From Prorocentrum cordatum (taxonomy: Eukaryota; Sar; Dinophyceae; Prorocentrales; Prorocentraceae), in the NCBI GenBank assembly GCA_963575745.1, contig CAUYUJ010018738.1, positions 301,001-365,000 of the forward strand: DNA of 64,000 bases, written 5' to 3'. The notes under the pieces were generated by a model. The model searched no databases and was not told the DNA's origin. It worked only from the letters and a program-made list of their open reading frames with translations. Positions 59,070 to 64,000 of this stretch are shown piece after piece. Each line of letters begins with the position of its first letter. Within the stretch, counting starts at the first letter, position 1. The position numbers and the translations under genes were made by a program.

Positions 59070-62000
59070 CTACCCCGATCGACGGGAGGCAGCTGCGGCT
59101 TCTTCCCGCGAACGAATGCGGGCCGCCAAGGCCTCCATGCCAGGAGTTGACACGAGGCGCAGTCGGGAGGCCGTCTGTCTACCACTTTGTGTGGCCGCAA
59201 CCTCCACGACAAAACCAGCAGAGCGACGGCAGGGGTCCGTTACACGATGATCATTGTAAAAGTGCGGGTGAAGCCCCTGCTTGATACGGGATAAGGTCTG
59301 GGATCTCGTGCCCAGCTTTCCACAGCACCGCGTCGCCAGCAAAACACACCTCCTCGAAGAGTAGGCCCCACACCTATAGCAAAACACTAAAGGTTCCTGG
59401 GCTTCGTTGTCAATCATTGAGCAAGCTAAGAGGTGCCCCCGTTCTTCGGCATCCTTAAGATTCCGAAAAGCAGTGGGGACCCCCTTGCACCCTACCATCG
59501 ATCTGTCCTGATCCCAGGTGATCGAGAAACACTTGGTGCACCTCCATGCTACTCCCGAGTCGATCTCGCACCAGTCGTGCCAACTCGGATCTCTGACAGC
59601 CGCCGTGGTCCGAGGGCCTCTGGCAGAGCGACGGAACTCCATCTTGGGGTAGCAGGAGAGCACTGCGTCAAACATTCGAACTAAAACTTTCACACGCTTC
59701 ACGCACACATCCAGCGCCTCGAGGTCTTCAGTCGGGGCCCCTGGGTGAAGTGTCAGTGCGTGCTTGGCTAGCCTATCAGCATCAGCATTCCCCAGTGCAA
59801 TGCGACGCTCCAAAATCGGTAAAGCCAAAATGACCTCCTCAGACCTATGGGCGGGGGTGTAGGACGCAGGCCCCAGGCAGCCCTGAGGGTCGGATTCTAT
59901 AGCAAGCCTCCTAAGGCCAGCAAACATCTGCTTAGGGCACAGCTGTTCCCGACGGGTCGCATTGTGCAACTTGACGGCACCAGAGCAGTCACTGTGAGGT
60001 GTGGCAGGGTGATCTATGACACAGCTGAGCATGGCTATGCCAAGATGCTCCGCCGACTGCGGGGTCTGAAAAAGGGTGGGCCATACTGTGCCCATCATTC
60101 TTGCCTGAATCTTGTATTCGGGGCCAGGTGCTAGGAACACAGCCCCGAACGCAGCACGTTGGAGCTCCTTAAACACCTGCTGAGTTGCTGAGCCGTCAAC
60201 CACAGGCTCACACCCACGGGTCAGCTCAAGAAAATCTTCAACACTGATTTCCTGGCCCTCGGAATCCTGAAAAATCGGGTCGAGGTTCCAGGACGGGCCA
60301 GGGACCACAGGCTGAGGCAAAATGAGCCTCGTCCAGAACAAAAGCTCCTGAGGGTCGGCAGCTTTCACCTGATCAATCAGCTCCTGACTAACATACTCGA
60401 GCCTCTGTTCAGCTACACTCGGACAGAGCCATTGCCGATGGAACAGGGAGTCGGGTTCCCTACACAAAGGACAGTCCCCCCCGTGGTCATACCCGCACGC
60501 TCTCATCCGATCTCCCGTCCAACAGGCACCTGAAAAAAAAACAGCCGAAAGCCAATATTTTTGTCTGGCCGTGGTCTTACGTGAACGAAACAACTTGGCG
60601 ACAGGGTCTGGGCAAACTCTGACCTCGTTGAAATCGTCTAAATCGGTGGCCATCTTGCGCTCAAGGGCTCTCTGCACGCCAGCCTCAAGCTGCTTGGCCA
60701 CCAAAGCTGGGGAGGTGTACATTAAATCAACGACGCGATCGCGGTCATCTTTCCACAGCGCAAAATTATCAGCACGCCACCCGATACGATGGAGGGAGAG
60801 GAGCATTCTGTGCACTGGGCCTCTAGACTTACGCCAGACAGTAGGGCCTAGCTCAGGAGAGGAACTCGATATTGTGCGCCATATCCGAATATGATCCCGA
60901 AACGAGAAGTGGGAAACCGTGGGCTCCGTGAGGCTCTGCCAGAGGCTGTTCGACCACTGAAGCGCTGGGGCCACCGCCTGACGCCGCGCTGGGTCTCCAT
61001 GAAGCACACACTTCGCTGTCAAGCTTGCTCCCCGATGGGCAGGGGACTTGCCTGACATCAGCACTGAACGTAAAGAGGCCAATTCATGATCAGAAACTCC
61101 TAGGACCATGCTGCCGAAACCTGCTGCTGGCCGTACTCCTGCAACATATATCTTGTTAATCCGCGTACGGTCCCTGGGAAGCTTCTTCTTATAGTGCTGG
61201 AGTAGTCGGCTTCGAATTCGCATATCGTGAAACCGTTGCCGCCGCCGAGCTCTAGCCTTCTTGGCCGATAACCCCTGTCCAGGTGCTAGGTCCACGCCCA
61301 GCGACACCGTGGAGTTCGTGGCCGAGGAAGGGCATATTGGCTGAAGTCGCCTGCGGAGCTTGGAAGCTATCCTGCTGGACGACGAAAAAGATACTGCTTT
61401 GTCTTCAGCTAGTCGAACACCTAAACGTGTCTGGAAAACCCACTTCAAATCTTTCGCAGCCTTAACCAAATCATGCATAATAACACTTTCAGGACCATGG
61501 GCCGAAACCGTGTCATCATCGACGTACGATCCCAGGCTGACCCCAGGATTTCGGCTAGACCAGAGATCAAACTCGAACATCGCGTAAACCTTCACGAACA
61601 CATCGTTGAACATGTCACCTGCTGGTAAACCGTTTTGCGCAAACTGTTTAAGCGGGCAGTGATGAGCTCCCAGACGGAGTACTCTCGGGGACCTCCAGAG
61701 GTTGTACAGGACTTTTATGAGAACCGTGGGTATACGCCAGTACATGGCCCGATCCCTCAGCCACAGGAGCCGAAAGGACTCGTAGTACTTCATACCGTCC
61801 CAAATGAAACCTGCCGTATAATCGCCCTTTTCGGAGGTCTCCTCGGCTCTCACACTTTGTTGCCATATCGACACTTCAGCAGACTGCCCCGCACCAAAAG
61901 ACCAGTAGGGCCGTTGGGCCCGATCCAGGAAAGAATCCGCCTGCGGTCTCCGAAGTCGCTCCCAAACTCGAACAAAGGAACCCAGAAGCAGAATCGGCCT

Positions 62001-63860
62001 GAGACCTCCTTTGGGCTTCTCCAGTAAAGGTAGCAGCATCCACAATAGCTGCGCGGGGAAAAGGCCCAGCCGCTCCACGGCCTCGTAGAGCACGGCCAGG
62101 CACGTGAGACCCTCGTCGGAGAGGGCGCCAACATGCCGAGGGTGAAATCCATCTAAGCTCTGGGCAGTGTGGCGGCTGAAGCTCAGCGACGCTTTCCGAA
62201 GTTCATCAACGCTGGCCCGAGGGAAACATTGACGATCAGGAATCCAGGCTTCGGGTGGCTTCAAGTCCGCTCCCCAAAATCTTCCCAGAGTCTGAGCTTC
62301 ATCCTCCAGAAGGGCATGCGGATCTGCGGTGAACACTCCAGGCGCACTCTGGATAACTGTCGGCTGCCAAACCTTTTTTAGCTTCGTAAAACGATGCATA
62401 ATACGAGCTGAGCCAGCAAGGGCCCGTTCCTGCCAGAGATCCCACGACTCCCGCTGGATGCGATCCCCATCCAAACCAGCTTGCTCATAATCCTCACGAA
62501 CATCCTCTAACAACTGCTGCGCTAGCTCAAGCCACTCCTGCCTATGGAAGCCGCTGTGGTGTTGCCAGCTCCTCGCCAGCGTGCGCATGGCACGGAGGGA
62601 GGCGTCCAGGCGCACAGACAGGCCTTCGCCAGGGCAGGAGTCCTGGAGCGATACCTGAAGCTGGATGCAACACTGGACGGCGTCCTTCGTCGCATCTTGC
62701 ACCGTCAGGGTAAATTCTTGAAAAGACTGGTACAGCCACCTCCAGCCAGCAGCGATCTGGAGCTTATCCTCAGGATCCTTCGGGCGATAGAAAACCGAAA
62801 CCCAAGATGATTTGATCGTTCGCGAACGCTCACCCAACTCCTTCGGCTCGAAACCTAACGTTCGGGTAAGCTCCAGCTCGGCGACGTCCACAAACTGCGC
62901 CCATGCATTATTCAAAACCCTCCAGGCCGCCGTGGCCTTCTCGTGCATGGCCCAAGCCGCTGCCTGCGCAGCATGAGCAAGAGCGCCTTGCCACGCTGGT
63001 GGTTGAGGCCGCGGACCAAAAGGCACATCGACAGGAAGGCGCTGATAGCTACGGTACACTAGCTGCCTGAGGGAAAGAGCATCTGCACGCACCTTGAGCT
63101 GGACAGGTCTGCGGGGCTTGACGTCCCAAGACATGACAGCTGCAACTCCAGAAATCAATCTAGACAACCCAGGGCCCATGACGAAAAAATCTGTAATTGT
63201 GTTCGTAGACGGGGTACGACACGTATGCTCAATCGGCGCCAAGACCAGCATCCCCAACTTGCGTGGAACGCCAGAGGCCTCCAGAACCTGTGGGGTGAGG
63301 TTCCAGTCGCCCGCCAGAATCGTATGAGTTGGGTCGTTCACCTGCTTACCTATCTTAGCGATCATCTGCACATTGGCCTCGCTGAGGCCCTCCGAAGTCT
63401 TCAGATAGACCGAGAAAACCGTAACCGTGGGCCACCCAGGGAAATCCACCAGGACCTTGATAGCTCGACCAGGAACCACAGGGCCAGGACCTTCTGGAGG
63501 CCATCGTAAACCAATGCTGAGCCGAGCGAAGACGGCGACACCGCACGAGACCTTGCCTGTCTCTGGGTTCAAGAACGAGGGGCCGAACAGGGCGTGGAAA
63601 CCGAGCGAGCGCGCCGAGGCCGTAGCTTGTCCCAGGAAGGAAACACTGATGCCTATCTCCTGGGCACACACAATCACCGCCGACGTCTCACGTAACCTTC
63701 TCCGAAGCGTCTTCCAACACGAACCGTTGAAAGTCTCAATGAAAAACGGGTCCCCTCTGGCTGCCTTTGGACCTCCGCGCAGAGGTGGCACAGGTACTCC
63801 AGCAGAGGACAAAGGAATGCCTGACAAAAGGGGCGCACGGCAGCGGTGTAGTGCGTCACC
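59070..63860 (-). CDS. LINE retrotransposon polyprotein: endonuclease, RT, zinc finger, RNase H
   Basis: One uninterrupted minus-strand frame of about 1600 residues (stop at 59070-59072). In order, with residues counted from 63995: an endonuclease/exonuclease/phosphatase domain at about 85-300 with FIETFNGS, CAQEIG and AGDWNL; RT at about 650-900 with KGGLRPILL, motif A FIWDGMKYYESF and motif C SYVDDD; a thumb region; a CPLC...H...C zinc finger near 1166-1190; RNase H from about 1260 (VVDGSA, SDCSG, GNADADRLAK); and a Cys/His-rich tail (CTKC, CYRCG, GLHPHFYNDH). It would copy its RNA into DNA at a nick in the target. The endonuclease end has KPRRPVQL where related proteins usually have a catalytic His, so it may be inactive. 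Real coding probably starts near residue 60-84: the first residues are Arg/Ser-rich and shadow another frame. It sits just upstream of exon W. Confidence 0.9.
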   Translation of the reverse strand, partial: GDALHRCRAPLLSGIPLSSAGVPVPPLRGGPKAARGDPFFIETFNGSCWKTLRRRLRETSAVIVCAQEIGISVSFLGQATASARSLGFHALFGPSFLNPETGKVSCGVAVFARLSIGLRWPPEGPGPVVPGRAIKVLVDFPGWPTVTVFSVYLKTSEGLSEANVQMIAKIGKQVNDPTHTILAGDWNLTPQVLEASGVPRKLGMLVLAPIEHTCRTPSTNTITDFFVMGPGLSRLISGVAAVMSWDVKPRRPVQLKVRADALSLRQLVYRSYQRLPVDVPFGPRPQPPAWQGALAHAAQAAAWAMHEKATAAWRVLNNAWAQFVDVAELELTRTLGFEPKELGERSRTIKSSWVSVFYRPKDPEDKLQIAAGWRWLYQSFQEFTLTVQDATKDAVQCCIQLQVSLQDSCPGEGLSVRLDASLRAMRTLARSWQHHSGFHRQEWLELAQQLLEDVREDYEQAGLDGDRIQRESWDLWQERALAGSARIMHRFTKLKKVWQPTVIQSAPGVFTADPHALLEDEAQTLGRFWGADLKPPEAWIPDRQCFPRASVDELRKASLSFSRHTAQSLDGFHPRHVGALSDEGLTCLAVLYEAVERLGLFPAQLLWMLLPLLEKPKGGLRPILLLGSFVRVWERLRRPQADSFLDRAQRPYWSFGAGQSAEVSIWQQSVRAEETSEKGDYTAGFIWDGMKYYESFRLLWLRDRAMYWRIPTVLIKVLYNLWRSPRVLRLGAHHCPLKQFAQNGLPAGDMFNDVFVKVYAMFEFDLWSSRNPGVSLGSYVDDDTVSAHGPESVIMHDLVKAAKDLKWVFQTRLGVRLAEDKAVSFSSSSRIASKLRRRLQPICPSSATNSTVSLGVDLAPGQGLSAKKARARRRQRFHDMRIRSRLLQHYKKKLPRDRTRINKIYVAGVRPAAGFGSMVLGVSDHELASLRSVLMSGKSPAHRGASLTAKCVLHGDPARRQAVAPALQWSNSLWQSLTEPTVSHFSFRDHIRIWRTISSSSPELGPTVWRKSRGPVHRMLLSLHRIGWRADNFALWKDDRDRVVDLMYTSPALVAKQLEAGVQRALERKMATDLDDFNEVRVCPDPVAKLFRSRKTTARQKYWLSAVFFSGACWTGDRMRACGYDHGGDCPLCREPDSLFHRQWLCPSVAEQRLEYVSQELIDQVKAADPQELLFWTRLILPQPVVPGPSWNLDPIFQDSEGQEISVEDFLELTRGCEPVVDGSATQQVFKELQRAAFGAVFLAPGPEYKIQARMMGTVWPTLFQTPQSAEHLGIAMLSCVIDHPATPHSDCSGAVKLHNATRREQLCPKQMFAGLRRLAIESDPQGCLGPASYTPAHRSEEVILALPILERRIALGNADADRLAKHALTLHPGAPTEDLEALDVCVKRVKVLVRMFDAVLSCYPKMEFRRSARGPRTTAAVRDPSWHDWCEIDSGVAWRCTKCFSITWDQDRSMVGCKGVPTAFRNLKDAEERGHLLACSMIDNEAQEPLVFCYRCGAYSSRRCVLLATRCCGKLGTRSQTLSRIKQGLHPHFYNDHRVTDPCRRSAGFVVEVAATQSGRQTASRLRLVSTPGMEALAARIRSREEAAAASRRSG

Positions 63861-64000
63861 CGCACCGCTGCTTCTTCGCCCTGATGCCGAACTGCTTGAG
63901 CAGCTCGGAGACCTCCTTCTCATGGTCAGAGCCCTCCTTCCGCGCCGCTGCGATGACCTGCTGCACCTTCTCCTCGGAGAGCTCCTCCATGTCAACGTCA
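63856..64000 (-). CDS. End of an upstream LINE reading frame, cut by the window edge
   Basis: Frame reading DVDMEELSEEKVQQVIAAAR, then KEGSDHEKEVSELLKQFGIR and a stop at 63856-63858. The regular helical, charged sequence looks more like real protein than the overlapping part of the long LINE frame. It may be the end of ORF1 or the N-terminal part of the polyprotein, separated by a frameshift. The start lies outside the window. Confidence 0.55.
   Translation of the reverse strand, partial: DVDMEELSEEKVQQVIAAARKEGSDHEKEVSELLKQFGIRAKKQRCG

Noticed and set aside
1-64000. Dinoflagellate spliced-leader relic (ending TTTTGGCTCAAG), rRNA or snRNA genes
   Set aside because: Not found by eye; only short partial matches.

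Overview
The window looks like nuclear DNA of a dinoflagellate. It is GC-rich and dominated by repeats. It carries a reverse transcriptase of the LINE type common in dinoflagellates (apurinic endonuclease, RT with YVDD, zinc finger, RNase H), and a split gene whose predicted introns start with GT, GC or GA and end in AG, a splice-site mix known from dinoflagellates. I did not see a spliced-leader relic, a tRNA or an rRNA. The genus cannot be fixed from the sequence.

Layout. 1-8 kb: TCC, GTC and GA simple repeats and a 16-copy array of 80-94 bp. 8.8-11.0 kb: a decayed LINE on the minus strand. 11.2-13.0 kb: CATA/CAGA satellites around an inverted-flank minisatellite. 13-25 kb: GGA tracts, a higher-order tandem array (16.5-18.4 kb) and the first MITE copies. 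25-39 kb: satellites, MITEs and two short candidate exons. 39.9-59.0 kb: a previously hidden multi-exon gene on the minus strand. 59.0-64.0 kb: a nearly intact LINE on the minus strand, running to the window edge.

The split gene encodes the C-terminal part (about 550 residues) of a Patched/Dispatched-like RND-superfamily membrane protein. Ten exons (58972 down to a stop at 39910) join with consistent reading phase, except that the link from exon Y to exon A is uncertain. Its largest intron is about 11 kb and is filled with repeats. Long continuous reading frames elsewhere are almost all simple-sequence artefacts.

The most interesting system is a set of short non-autonomous inverted-repeat elements (MITEs; at least nine families, many with 2-5 copies here) that coincide with introns. 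Two neighbouring introns of the RND gene are each exactly one MITE copy (families J and N), separated by a 19-nt mini-exon that preserves the reading phase. All three J copies sit at predicted 5' splice sites. A 201-bp intron has its own terminal inverted repeats and direct repeats at both splice junctions. This is the signature of introners, transposons that create introns on insertion. All splice sites here are inferred by eye, without transcripts or database searches.
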